Source: 55-13 sp037190145
GTDB taxonomy: Bacteria > Armatimonadota > Fimbriimonadia > Fimbriimonadales > Fimbriimonadaceae
Reading direction: 5' to 3'
Length of the DNA stretch: 64,000 bases
Assembly (NCBI GenBank): GCA_037190145.1
Contig: JBBCJU010000004.1
Location: 186,001 to 250,000, forward strand
Shown piece after piece: positions 7,209-14,958 of this stretch. Both the position numbers and the translations under genes were made by a program. Within the stretch, counting starts at the first letter, position 1, and every line of letters begins with the position of its first letter. The notes under the pieces were generated by a model that saw only the letters and a program-made list of their open reading frames with translations, was not told where the DNA came from and ran no database searches.

Positions 7209-7963
7209 CCCTTCACCTCCGGAAACTCATCCCAGGTGCGACCGTCAAGAAGGCGACCAGCTTTGTGCTTGCCGACCTTGTAGACGCAAGTCTCATCCCC
7301 AACGGCATCACCGCAATCATCTAGATGCGCCCATGCCAACTTTCTTATCGAAGGCAGAACTGCATCCTCAGGAGATTGATCTTCGGTTACCCATGCTCCC
7401 CACTGCTTAAAGAAGAACGGGACACCCGCAGCTAGACACTGATCTCTTAATGACCTCACCCAATCCGGGTGCATGGGTCTTGCGTTCGGGCCTGACTCAC
7501 CGCCGCAGATGACCCAATGAATCGGAGAAGGTCCGACAGGTTGAAGTCGATAGCCTTCCGTTCGCTGAGCCTGAAGAAGAACGTCATCCTCTCGATAACC
7601 TGGGGGCCTTCGATAGTGAATGGACCCCGAAGGGCCAAGCACTTGTATTTCGGTTCCCAAATACTGGGAAAGGCTGGCGCTTCCGATAAAAGGCTCACAA
7701 CTCAGGAACCTCACCTTAGCTGGACACCTAAGAAGCTCAGGAATCCGTTTGTCGGCTTGCTCTTGGTTTTCTACACTTGTGCCAAGCCCGAATGCGGTGA
7801 AGATGGCCCGGCGCCCGCCACGAACCGCCCAGGCGACAATCACCCTCTGGAATGGTTTCAGAATCGGATTTACTTCGCCAAGCTGGCAATCAAAACCGAG
7901 AACGGGAGCAATACTCGCTTTGGCGGCAAGGAAGGCGCGATAGGCTGTGAGCTTGGCGTTCAT
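7205..7963 (-). CDS. Apparent chimera: helicase N-terminus joined to Gp37/Gp68 (DUF5131) C-terminus
   Basis: Residues 1 to about 62 (AYRAFLAAKA...LKPFQRVIVAWAVRGGRRAIF...FGLG) look like the N-terminal end of phage DEAD/SNF2-type helicase-methylase proteins, up to the G-x-G of the Walker A loop. From TSVENQEQADKRIPELL onward the protein matches the C-terminal half of phage Gp37/Gp68 (SCEPF, ICGGESGPNARPMHPDWV, FFFKQWG, AGRLLDG). The Gp37/68 N-terminal cysteine region and the helicase motor are both missing. The simplest reading is an in-frame deletion fusing two genes at a shared GLG-T/K-S sequence. The product may be inert or have new properties. Confidence 0.72.
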   Translation of the reverse strand: MNAKLTAYRAFLAAKASIAPVLGFDCQLGEVNPILKPFQRVIVAWAVRGGRRAIFTAFGLGTSVENQEQADKRIPELLRCPAKVRFLSCEPFIGSASLSQYLGTEIQVLGPSGSIHYRRPPGYREDDVLLQAQRTEGYRLQPVGPSPIHWVICGGESGPNARPMHPDWVRSLRDQCLAAGVPFFFKQWGAWVTEDQSPEDAVLPSIRKLAWAHLDDCGDAVGDETCVYKVGKHKAGRLLDGRTWDEFPEVKG

Positions 7964-8331
7964 TTCTCCACCTGCCGAGCGATGTTTTCAAACCGCTTAA
8001 CCATGCTAGAAAGCAGGGGGTTGTTCAGCTTAGGCTCGAGTTTCCGAAGGGATGACAGCCCATCTTCGAGGCTTTGAACAAGGTCAAATTGACCCAAGAT
8101 GTGAGCTTCTTTTTGCTCTTGGCTAGACCAGCTAACTTTGCCCGGTCTCTTTAGTTCCCAACCGAGATAGCAGGGAAGCCCAGGAATCGGGATCAATATA
8201 TCGGCGATCCCTTTAGAGACTCCGCTTGCCCCCTTTTGACGGTGAGCAGAAGTATGCAAGGGCGCAAACCCAGCGAACCTCAAAGCGTCCAATATCTGGG
8301 TTTGGACATCGTTTTCTCGTGGGCGTGGCAT
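7960..8331 (-). CDS. VRR-NUC domain nuclease
   Basis: This 123-residue protein is a stand-alone VRR-NUC (PD-(D/E)xK superfamily) nuclease. The signature is present: GIADILIPIPG for the metal-binding Asp, WELKRPG for the E-x-K and SWSSQEQKEAH for the helix with Gln. Such enzymes cut branched DNA and are frequent in phage replication modules. ATG 8331 overlaps the previous stop (TGATG); an in-frame GTG precedes it. Confidence 0.85.
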   Translation of the reverse strand: MPRPRENDVQTQILDALRFAGFAPLHTSAHRQKGASGVSKGIADILIPIPGLPCYLGWELKRPGKVSWSSQEQKEAHILGQFDLVQSLEDGLSSLRKLEPKLNNPLLSSMVKRFENIARQVEK

Positions 8332-8576
8332 CACGGTTCCACCTTTAATGCATTGCCATGATTGATCCGTTGATCACTACGGCTGATAACGCTTTCAATA
8401 GGAACTTCTAAGACACTAGGAATAACCCGAAGCTCAAGTTCAGCTTCCTCGACGATATCGTAAACTCGACACGCATTGTAAAGTCGTCTGTCGTAAATTC
8501 GAGCGAGTTCGAGGAGACCGGCGTAAAGCTCTTTTTGAATCTCCTCGAGTTCAGTTCTTTGTTTTTCACTAAACAT
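8331..8576 (-). CDS. Hypothetical small phage protein
   Basis: This 81-residue acidic protein is predicted to be largely helical (EKQRTELEEIQKELYAGLLELARIY). It is coupled by a 1-bp overlap (TAATG) to the methyltransferase gene upstream and by an overlap to the nuclease gene downstream. No domain is recognised. Co-expression suggests a role with the methyltransferase or the nuclease. Confidence 0.6.
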   Translation of the reverse strand: MFSEKQRTELEEIQKELYAGLLELARIYDRRLYNACRVYDIVEEAELELRVIPSVLEVPIESVISRSDQRINHGNALKVEP

Positions 8577-10576
8577 TAAGCAGCCCTCCCGTGGCTTCGC
8601 ACAATGAGTTCAGGGCAGTTAGCTTTGGCGATGGATTCAGCAACGTCCGGCGAAACCGAATTGCCACACATGTGAACTTGATCCGTGCTGGAGAATGGTT
8701 TGCCGTCCGCGCCACGGTCGAAGATGTATCCGGGCCTGAATCCTTGCGCGAGATAGAGCTCCCTAGGTGAAAGCATCCGCATCGCGATATCTTCGATGAA
8801 GTAGGTTTGGTCGCCAATCTTAACCGTGACCAGGCCGAAGCGATCGACGGTCGGAATGGTGTGAGTAGGCTCGTTTACACTCTGCCCGATGCCCTGACCA
8901 TAGTATTTCGAGAGGAAAGAGGCAATCAGACCTGCTTTCCCAAATCCATCGCCGGTAATCGTTCCTACCGGTTGATCAGCCTTGTGACCTGTCGAAGTTC
9001 CGAAGTCTCGCTGGATATGGGCCGCTACAAGAGATTGAGGCGAACCACTAGCGCAAACTGTCGGGTTCGGCTCATCAAGCGGTCTGCCGGGCCCGTCATA
9101 GAAGCCTTCGTTGTTCTGACTTAGGAAGCTGGCAACAACTGCATGACGGTTTGAACAGTCCAGTGTATGAACAGGAATCTCCATTCCTGCGCCCCTCGAC
9201 TCCCCGTCAAATTTCTCGCCGTGATAGCTGACAAGATTCGCAGCGACAACTCCCATCGGAGCCCGACCACCTGGGCTTGAGTTCGTATCATGCGAGTTTG
9301 CCGTGATGGTCTTGGCGGGCTCGGACAGTTCGTGGCCGGTGGCACCACTTCGGAAGGTGGAGAGGTGAACGGCAGCGACTTGCCCGCCATTTCCATCTGG
9401 AACAACAACCGGCGAAGGTTCCTCGACGCTTCGGACACGCGGCTCCTGCCCCTCTCTTTCGCCGTAGCGAGGAACTAGGTAAGGGGCAATAACCCCAAAT
9501 GTGTTCGTACTCGTGATGGTACGAAGGGGCTCGCCTGGACTCCAGTTGTTTGGTCCGCGCCCAGTGGTTTTGGAGTTGGCGACAGAAGCCACAACGGGCG
9601 CCACAAGCGCATCCCCGTTTGAACACTTCACCGTTCCCAAAGGCTTATCAATCTCTCGGTCTGTTGCTCCCCATCGCTTCTTCCCGTTTGATTCCTCGCC
9701 ATGAGCAAGGGTCACCAAGAACGGTTTCGGATTGTTGAGAACGAATCGCTGAACGCCTCTAGCAATCCGCTTCATGGTGTTGTCGGCCAGAGGTCGCTTT
9801 GGCGCGGGCCGGTGGTGTGAAATTCCCCACTCTTTAGCTTCATCTTTGGTGAGAAAGATGCTCGCCATTGGGATGGACCAATCAATACACTCCGCGATGG
9901 CACGATACGGTTTCAGCCGCTTCGCCTTTACCTCTAGCGAGCTAGGATCGCCGTGAGTGGGCTCAGGCCAAACAATCGGCTGACCGTCGCAGCGAGCAAT
10001 GACGTAGAGGCGCTTACGAATCGTCGGCGATCCAAACCAGCAAGATCGTAGTTCACGCCATTCAACCACGTAGCCTAAGCGCTCAAGCGCCTTAACCCAC
10101 TGCCGGAATCGAAGGCCCTTTCGCTTAGGACACCTTCGATATTCACCTGGCTTGCCAATGAGAGGGGACCAGTCTCGAAACTCCTCGACGTTCTCTAAAG
10201 TGATGACACGAGGCCTTACGGTCCCTGCCCACCGAACTACAACCCAAGCGAGGGACCTTCGCTTCTTTGTTCTTATAGGCTGACCTCCCTTAGCTTTCGA
10301 ATGATCGGTACAGTCTGGTGAGAACCATGCAAAGCCGACGGGCCTGCCATGGGTGACCTCGCGAGGATCCACTTCGAAGATGTCGGACTGAATATGGAGA
10401 GTCTGCGGGTGATTAGCCGCGTGCATGGATAAGGCTTTGGGGTCGTGATTGATTGCAATATCAACCATGCGACCGAAAGCCTGTTCGATCCCCGAGCTAG
10501 CTCCGCCACCGCCAGCAAAACAGTCCACGACCAGCTCATCGTGAAGGTCAAGGAGTGATTGCGCGTAAAGGCTCAT
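8576..10576 (-). CDS. Phage C5-cytosine DNA methyltransferase with repeated target-recognition region
   Basis: This 666-residue protein has motif I DCFAGGGGASSG (residues 18-29), motif IV SPDCTDHS (Cys89 as nucleophile in the phage PDC variant) and motif VI ENV (128-130). At the C-terminus motifs IX/X read LSPRELYLAQGF and GNSVSP. Between motifs VIII and IX lie about 270 residues made of roughly eight degenerate repeats (EP-x-x-T-[IV]-T-x...LVA-x-[FL]). The repeats probably form an expanded target-recognition domain, so several sequences may be methylated. The gene leads the modification/replication operon after a LuxR-like gene and overlaps it by 4 bp. Confidence 0.88.
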   Translation of the reverse strand: MSLYAQSLLDLHDELVVDCFAGGGGASSGIEQAFGRMVDIAINHDPKALSMHAANHPQTLHIQSDIFEVDPREVTHGRPVGFAWFSPDCTDHSKAKGGQPIRTKKRRSLAWVVVRWAGTVRPRVITLENVEEFRDWSPLIGKPGEYRRCPKRKGLRFRQWVKALERLGYVVEWRELRSCWFGSPTIRKRLYVIARCDGQPIVWPEPTHGDPSSLEVKAKRLKPYRAIAECIDWSIPMASIFLTKDEAKEWGISHHRPAPKRPLADNTMKRIARGVQRFVLNNPKPFLVTLAHGEESNGKKRWGATDREIDKPLGTVKCSNGDALVAPVVASVANSKTTGRGPNNWSPGEPLRTITSTNTFGVIAPYLVPRYGEREGQEPRVRSVEEPSPVVVPDGNGGQVAAVHLSTFRSGATGHELSEPAKTITANSHDTNSSPGGRAPMGVVAANLVSYHGEKFDGESRGAGMEIPVHTLDCSNRHAVVASFLSQNNEGFYDGPGRPLDEPNPTVCASGSPQSLVAAHIQRDFGTSTGHKADQPVGTITGDGFGKAGLIASFLSKYYGQGIGQSVNEPTHTIPTVDRFGLVTVKIGDQTYFIEDIAMRMLSPRELYLAQGFRPGYIFDRGADGKPFSSTDQVHMCGNSVSPDVAESIAKANCPELIVRSHGRAA
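8815..9670 (-). repeat. Degenerate protein-coding repeats in the methyltransferase
   Basis: At protein level the unit is a Glu/Asp-x-Pro turn, two or three residues, T-[IVL]-T or a variant, a variable stretch, then [LV]VA-x-[FHY]L. I can find it eight times: DKPLGTV, GEPLRTI, EEPSPVV, SEPAKTI, EIPVHTL, DEPNPTV, DQPVGTI and NEPTHTI. Unit length is about 25-45 residues. DNA identity between units is low, so this is an old expansion rather than a recent tandem duplication. Confidence 0.7.
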
Positions 10577-10791
10577 GCCGCCACCTGAGCTGTTCCCCGG
10601 TAGGCCAAGATCGCTTCAACAAGACAGTGGACGCCAAGCTTTCTGTAGGCCTGGGACGTGTGAAGATCGACCGTGTGAACGGTGATGCCAAGCTTTGCCG
10701 CTACGGCTTCTCGCTTTAGCCCTTCCGCTCTAGCTTCCAAAACCTGACGCTGGCGAAGCGTCAGGTCACAAACACTAATCGGATTAGGCAT
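10573..10791 (-). CDS. Stand-alone LuxR/GerE-type helix-turn-helix protein
   Basis: This 72-residue protein is essentially only a GerE domain: LTLRQRQVLEARAEGL, then KLGITVHTVDLHTSQAYRKL as the recognition helix-turn-helix. There is no receiver or ligand domain. It starts at ATG 10791, overlaps the upstream gene by 8 bp and the methyltransferase by 4 bp. A second GerE-like protein is encoded in the rightward operon (17392-17655). Confidence 0.8.
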   Translation of the reverse strand: MPNPISVCDLTLRQRQVLEARAEGLKREAVAAKLGITVHTVDLHTSQAYRKLGVHCLVEAILAYRGTAQVAA

Positions 10792-11851
10792 TTGCAGCCT
10801 CCCGTGCATGCGCCTTGAAACCAGCAGGAATATCAACCTCGCCCGCAACGGCCTTCTGGCCCCATTGAACTAGGTAGTAATAATCCTGGGTGTAGAGGTG
10901 GTCCGCCTTCTTGATTGCCCGACCGGGGAAGAGTTTCTTCAGAACGACTTGCCAGGCGGCGTTCGCTTCCGCGAATCCAGGCCAGCCTTGGGCGTCGGAT
11001 ATCTTGCGCCACTCCTCATACCAGTCCTTTTCGCCCCCCTCTTCCTCACTCTCGCTAGTCTCAGGCTTGGGCTCCGAAGATTTCCCGGATTCGGTCTGCG
11101 AGACTTGGTTCCGGTGGTGACCCGGCTCCGCTTTTCCCCGGTTCAGAACTGCACCTACCTTGCGGAGGATCACGTCAACTTTGGCGTTAGACTTCTTACA
11201 TTCCAGGATTACTTCGAAAGCTTTGAGGTTTTGTTTCGCGCAAGCGTCTTTGAGAGAAGCCATATCGGCATCGGTGCCGTTAATGGACTTCCAATAATCG
11301 TTAGCCTCTGCCTTAAGGGTATCGGTATCCGCGGGCTCGGCTTGCTGCGGGTTTGCCGGTACCGCCTCAACTTTTCCCATCGACACCATAGCGAGGCCCT
11401 TGATGTACATTCTCAGACCGATGTCGCAAAGATCTTCGACCCCTTCTGTGTCTTCTCCGAACTCGATAGCAGACTTGACTATCCCGGCAATGCTAGTGGA
11501 GTGAATCTCGGCGTCCGACTTTGGCGTGTAACTCTTGCCACCTCCGTAGCCGCCTCCACCCTTTTGCTTGCCCTTGTTATCGCCACCGAAGCTTTTTAGC
11601 CAAGCCTCGATCATCTTCTCGCCCGACTGAGAGTGAGTCCTCTCAACAACGTCGATGGTGGCTTCAGCTTCGACACCTGCTTCTAGCTTCAGTGCGAACT
11701 TATCTGCCTGATCCGGCCATATCTTGAGCGATTTTTGTTGGCCCTCAATCTTCACAAAGACGGGTTTCTTTGGCTCGCCAATAGTCGGCGTTTCCTTGAT
11801 GGTAATACGGGCCGTATGGAGGCCAACCTTGCTTAAATCCAGTTCGGACAT
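10784..11851 (-). CDS. Hypothetical phage early protein, possibly nucleic-acid binding
   Basis: This 355-residue protein has a beta-rich N-terminal domain (residues 1-90, with ITIKETPTIGEPKKPVFVKI), which could be OB-like. A Gly/Lys-rich linker (GKQKGGGGYGGGKS), a helical middle, an acidic low-complexity stretch (SESEEEGGE) and an aromatic C-terminus follow. Linkers of this type occur in single-strand-binding proteins, but a separate SSB exists in this element. Second gene of the leftward operon. No confident family. Confidence 0.6.
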   Translation of the reverse strand: MSELDLSKVGLHTARITIKETPTIGEPKKPVFVKIEGQQKSLKIWPDQADKFALKLEAGVEAEATIDVVERTHSQSGEKMIEAWLKSFGGDNKGKQKGGGGYGGGKSYTPKSDAEIHSTSIAGIVKSAIEFGEDTEGVEDLCDIGLRMYIKGLAMVSMGKVEAVPANPQQAEPADTDTLKAEANDYWKSINGTDADMASLKDACAKQNLKAFEVILECKKSNAKVDVILRKVGAVLNRGKAEPGHHRNQVSQTESGKSSEPKPETSESEEEGGEKDWYEEWRKISDAQGWPGFAEANAAWQVVLKKLFPGRAIKKADHLYTQDYYYLVQWGQKAVAGEVDIPAGFKAHAREAANA

Positions 11852-11893
11852 ACGATTTCTCCTAGGTTTCTGGTCATGGTCCGCATGTCTCGG

Positions 11894-12217
11894 TTACACT
11901 AGGTTTGCGTGTGGAGACGGCGGCAACGTCGATTCACCTGGCCCGAGATCCTTTGCCGAGGCATCCGGGCCCTTTTTTTTGCGCGAGGCAAGTACTCTGG
12001 AAACTCCACGTCGCTTCGATTCCCTTTTGTCAATCGCATAGACAGTGGGAACCGTAACCCGATACTTAACGGCAAGCGGCTCAGGCCTCTGTCCATCTAG
12101 CAAAAGGTTAAAAATCTCTGCCTCTATCTTCAGGGCTGCTTCCTTGCAAAGACCTTGCGACTCGAAAGCACTGACGCCCCGGCGATTGCCGTTTGGGAAC
12201 GTAGCGGGTGTTTCCAT
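11894..12217 (-). CDS. First gene of the leftward operon, HTH-containing, probably leaderless
   Basis: This 107-residue basic protein has a probable helix-turn-helix at about residues 40-65 (LLLDGQRPEPLAVKYRVTVPTVYAI), and a Lys/Arg-rich stretch (ASRKKKGP) after it. The ATG at 12217 lies 7 nt after a TATAAT box, so the transcript should begin at or next to the start codon. No Shine-Dalgarno is possible. Position corresponds to N, Cro or a replication regulator in other phages. Confidence 0.65.
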   Translation of the reverse strand: METPATFPNGNRRGVSAFESQGLCKEAALKIEAEIFNLLLDGQRPEPLAVKYRVTVPTVYAIDKRESKRRGVSRVLASRKKKGPDASAKDLGPGESTLPPSPHANLV

Positions 12218-12224
12218 TACCAGG

Positions 12225-12253
12225 ATTATACAGGAAATCTTTACGTTTATAAA
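12225..12253 (-). promoter_or_regulatory. Leftward early promoter (PL-like)
   Basis: On the minus strand TTTATA (12248-12253), a 17-bp spacer and TATAAT (12225-12230). The -35 lies inside the operator TTTATAAA. The same -35, spacer and -10 occur at the rightward promoter 15910-15938. Start codon at 12217 implies a leaderless message. Confidence 0.78.
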
Positions 12254-12267
12254 GAGTAATGTAAAAT
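12239..12267 (+). promoter_or_regulatory. Candidate repressor-maintenance promoter (PRM-like)
   Basis: On the plus strand CTTTAC (12239-12244), a 17-bp spacer and TAAAAT (12262-12267) lie ahead of the first repressor gene. Transcription would begin about 6 nt before its ATG at 12280, giving an almost leaderless message without a ribosome-binding site, as for lambda cI from PRM. It overlaps both operators. Confidence 0.5.
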
Positions 12268-12280
12268 GACTTTTATAAAA
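12246..12280. promoter_or_regulatory. Left operator: two TTTATAAA sites
   Basis: TTTATAAA at 12246-12253 and TTTTATAAAA at 12271-12280, centres 26 bp apart, lie between the divergent start codons. The first covers the -35 of the leftward promoter. The second is directly in front of the repressor ATG, so it could allow self-repression. The same octamer forms the right operator. Confidence 0.7.
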
Positions 12281-12960
12281 TGTATTGCGTGGCTCAAGGA
12301 GACATTGGGAGAAGGGTTAAAGAAGCATTGGACGACTTGCCGACAAAGTATCGGCCTGCCGACTTTGCTCGAGATCTGGATATATCTCCTCAAAGACTAA
12401 ACAACTGGCTTATGGGTGAAAACGACCCACCGGCAGAGATGCTCCCAAAACTAGCTAGGCGCCTAAACAAGTCAATCCAATTTCTTCTTGGCGAGCCTGA
12501 TTTGCCTATGGAGGTTGGCTCCGCCTTATTCCCGATATCCGTACCTAAAGTGCAGCTTCCGAAGATTGGATCTATATCGGCAGGCGACTGGTCGGACCCA
12601 ACAGACAGCGACGACTTTGAGTTTGTCGATGCTGAAATGGCAGATGGTAAGGGTCGGTTTGCTTGTACGATTGACGGCGATTCTATGTACGATCTGCTGT
12701 GGCCAGGTGACTTAACGATTTGGACCAAGTATGAGTTTGGAGGGAGACCCGGACTTATCGTGATAGCACGCAATGGATCATCTCAGCTAACAACGAAGCA
12801 ATTGATCAAGCGCAGTGAAGGCTTCTACCTTCACCCCCTAAATCAAAAATACGAGGACCAGATACTAAAGGGCGATCCTCTCGGGTTTCTTGTAGGAATA
12901 ATCCGAATAGTTGGAAGCAAGAGAGTCACGGTGTATGACCCTCGCGGTATTCGACCCTAG
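12280..12960 (+). CDS. CI/LexA-type phage repressor 1 (HTH plus S24 peptidase)
   Basis: This 226-residue repressor has an XRE-type helix-turn-helix (residues about 25-60, RPADFARDLDISPQRLNNW). A C-terminal S24 autoprotease domain follows, with Ala101-Gly102 as the likely cleavage site, Ser135 in DGDSM and Lys173 in TTKQL. RecA-stimulated self-cleavage is therefore expected. It faces the leftward operon across the operator region and probably binds the TTTATAAA sites. There is no Shine-Dalgarno before ATG 12280, fitting a near-leaderless transcript. Confidence 0.87.
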   Translation: MYCVAQGDIGRRVKEALDDLPTKYRPADFARDLDISPQRLNNWLMGENDPPAEMLPKLARRLNKSIQFLLGEPDLPMEVGSALFPISVPKVQLPKIGSISAGDWSDPTDSDDFEFVDAEMADGKGRFACTIDGDSMYDLLWPGDLTIWTKYEFGGRPGLIVIARNGSSQLTTKQLIKRSEGFYLHPLNQKYEDQILKGDPLGFLVGIIRIVGSKRVTVYDPRGIRP

Positions 12961-12995
12961 CCTAGCAGAACCGTGGAGATTCACAGAAAGGATAC

Positions 12996-13718
12996 ATGGC
13001 AAAGAAGGCGAAAGGAAAGGACACGCCCATGACGAGATGGTTGAAGTCTCTACGGGCGGCTCACGGGCTAGATCAGGCAGATCTGGCTTCCGACATTGGA
13101 GTAAGCAGATCGGCTGTTGCGATGTGGGAAACAGGAACATCGGTTCCTGAAGACATGGTGAGCGAGATCGTCAAGAAGTTTCCGGATGGCCCTAAGCCCC
13201 CGGACGGACCGAGTAAAGAGAAGCCGTTTGAGGTTTCAGTCCCTGGCTTTACCGCCAGCTTTCCGAAGATTACATTGAGGTACGCGGGATTGGTTCCAAC
13301 ATCTGATGAATGGGGAGACCCTTTAGCTAGCGATATTCCGTGGGAAGTCGAGGCCAAGTTCGACAGTCCATTCCGATTCGTCTGCAAAGTCACAGGCGAG
13401 TCTTGTTACCCCGCATTGCAGCAGGGAGACGTTACGATTTGGCATCAGGATTTAGCGCCCCCTCCTGGCCGCATAGTGCTTGCGCAGCGGAAACAGGATC
13501 ACGGCTGCACCGTAAAAGAGTTAGCTCAATCTGCGGACGGGAAGAATCATCTCGTCCCAGTAAATCCTAATGCATCGGCCCCACCGGACGGAGATGGCTG
13601 GGGCGTGATCGCTAGATTGGTGGGAGTGGTCTTTGATGATGAAGATGGCACTGAGGTCAGCATCTACCGCCCAAAGGGAATCACGGCCAAGTTCTTGTTG
13701 AAGCTGCGCCAGACCTAG
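12996..13718 (+). CDS. CI/LexA-type phage repressor 2 (HTH plus S24 peptidase)
   Basis: This 240-residue protein repeats the architecture of its upstream neighbour: an XRE helix-turn-helix (residues about 13-55, RAAHGLDQADLASDIGVS), a proline-rich hinge and an S24 domain with Ala97-Gly98, Ser136 (GESC) and Lys174 (TVKEL). Similarity to repressor 1 is only at family level, so it is not a recent duplicate. AGAAAGGA lies before ATG 12996. The second copy could regulate a different operator, or work as Cro-like antagonist or heteromer. Confidence 0.85.
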   Translation: MAKKAKGKDTPMTRWLKSLRAAHGLDQADLASDIGVSRSAVAMWETGTSVPEDMVSEIVKKFPDGPKPPDGPSKEKPFEVSVPGFTASFPKITLRYAGLVPTSDEWGDPLASDIPWEVEAKFDSPFRFVCKVTGESCYPALQQGDVTIWHQDLAPPPGRIVLAQRKQDHGCTVKELAQSADGKNHLVPVNPNASAPPDGDGWGVIARLVGVVFDDEDGTEVSIYRPKGITAKFLLKLRQT

Positions 13719-13740
13719 CGGCACTCCATGGTGATTCACA

Positions 13741-13764
13741 AAAAAGCCCCGCATGGCGGGGCTG
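13741..13764 (-). terminator. Rho-independent terminator for the ImmA/IrrE gene
   Basis: Perfect 8-bp stem AGCCCCGC/GCGGGGCT with a 3-nt loop, followed on the minus strand by six T. It lies about 80 bp beyond the stop of the minus-strand peptidase gene and also separates it from the convergent repressor gene. Confidence 0.88.
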
Positions 13765-13834
13765 GGAAAGCAACACAAAAGTCTTGGTATCTTACATCTG
13801 CTTATCGATCACATATTAGGAGGAGAAACTCTTA

Positions 13835-13876
13835 ATGACAGATCAGAAACCAAGCAAATCATCAAAACTGACCTGA
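13835..13876 (+). CDS. Possible 13-codon ORF or truncated gene start
   Basis: ATG 13835 is preceded by a strong AGGAGGAG site and followed by 13 codons (MTDQKPSKSSKLT) to TGA. It overlaps the 3' end of the opposing peptidase gene. It may be a stray signal, a tiny peptide, or the cut 5' end of a gene interrupted when the two-gene unit to its right was inserted. Little supports any choice. Confidence 0.2.
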   Translation: MTDQKPSKSSKLT

Positions 13877-14940
13877 TTCAAATATGGATCTGAGGACGGC
13901 AATGCTTCGGTTAGCCATTGCGTTGGACAGGGCACACTTAGTGCCAAATCAAATGGACCTAAACCCTTGTCTCCAACCTCGTCCAAGAAGAATTGATGGA
14001 CTTTTGATGTCTCGGGACGCATGGCTCCTGGCTCAGATTTGCGCCACCCACGGCTTGATATTCCTACATTCAGTCGTCGGTATTGGTCTTCATCGATTAG
14101 CTTAAGCTGTCTGGCCCTATAAACCATTGCCGCGCATGATGCCATCCAATAACTCCGTTCATCAGCAATGGCGTCTAGAGTAGGGTAGCGTGGGAATCGT
14201 CTTGCGAACGAGGCGGCAGGCAGCAGGAATGCTGCCGCGAAGCGATTTGCTTCCGTGTCAAGAATACGACGTTCTTCCTCGTGTCGGTCAGCATCGGTTG
14301 ATGCACGATGACAGCACAAATGCCCACACTCGTGCAGGACCGTAAACCGTGATCTGTAGCCATCGCGAATGTTTCTGTTTAGCAAGATATATGGTCGATC
14401 ACCATCCCAAAAGCTTACACCGTCAAAAGCCGGATCACCGTTGACCCAAAAAACAAACACTCCAAGGTGTTCAACGAGATCAATTGCACTTCTTAGCGGT
14501 GCATCTGCGATTTGAATTTGATCTCGAATCTTACGAACTGCATCATCAACATCTTCAAGGGACTTGACAGGCGTATAAGGCACGCGAACTGGTGGCATCG
14601 ATATATGCCGTTCCATTAGACGCCCATACTCAATTGCCATTGAGGCAAGTCCCTGAACATGCCGGACGTGTGGTTGCCTAAGAATCTCCCTCTTCCTATA
14701 GGAAAGAGCCGTTGTCGGCACGACCCTGATTGGCCCAGCGTTTAGGAAGTCGACCGTTACCTGCAGATGGTTAGCGACTTCATCGATTCGATCACCCAGC
14801 GGACGATTTCCACTTTCGTATGCGCGGTACGTGTTACTGGTAACGCCAACATCTTTCGCGACATCTTGTGGCGTTTTTCCCAGCATCAGCCGGGCAACTT
14901 GCATTCGAGCGCCAACTGACGCTTGATCCGTAGAACTCAT
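13843..14940 (-). CDS. HTH plus ImmA/IrrE-type metallopeptidase
   Basis: This 365-residue protein has an XRE helix-turn-helix (residues about 10-65, GKTPQDVAKDVGVTSNTYRAYESG) and a zinc peptidase domain with HECGH at 203-207, then EANRFAAAFLLP supplying the third ligand. Such proteins cleave repressors (ImmA on ImmR in ICEBs1; IrrE/DdrO) or act as antitoxin-like regulators. ATG 14940 is preferred (GGGG 6 nt before); a GTG at 14952 is an alternative. It is downstream of an unknown gene in a two-gene unit that opposes the repressor genes. It could inactivate the S24 repressors or regulate its partner. Confidence 0.82.
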   Translation of the reverse strand: MSSTDQASVGARMQVARLMLGKTPQDVAKDVGVTSNTYRAYESGNRPLGDRIDEVANHLQVTVDFLNAGPIRVVPTTALSYRKREILRQPHVRHVQGLASMAIEYGRLMERHISMPPVRVPYTPVKSLEDVDDAVRKIRDQIQIADAPLRSAIDLVEHLGVFVFWVNGDPAFDGVSFWDGDRPYILLNRNIRDGYRSRFTVLHECGHLCCHRASTDADRHEEERRILDTEANRFAAAFLLPAASFARRFPRYPTLDAIADERSYWMASCAAMVYRARQLKLIDEDQYRRLNVGISSRGWRKSEPGAMRPETSKVHQFFLDEVGDKGLGPFDLALSVPCPTQWLTEALPSSDPYLNQVSFDDLLGF

Positions 14941-14958
14941 GGAGTACCCCACCCTACC

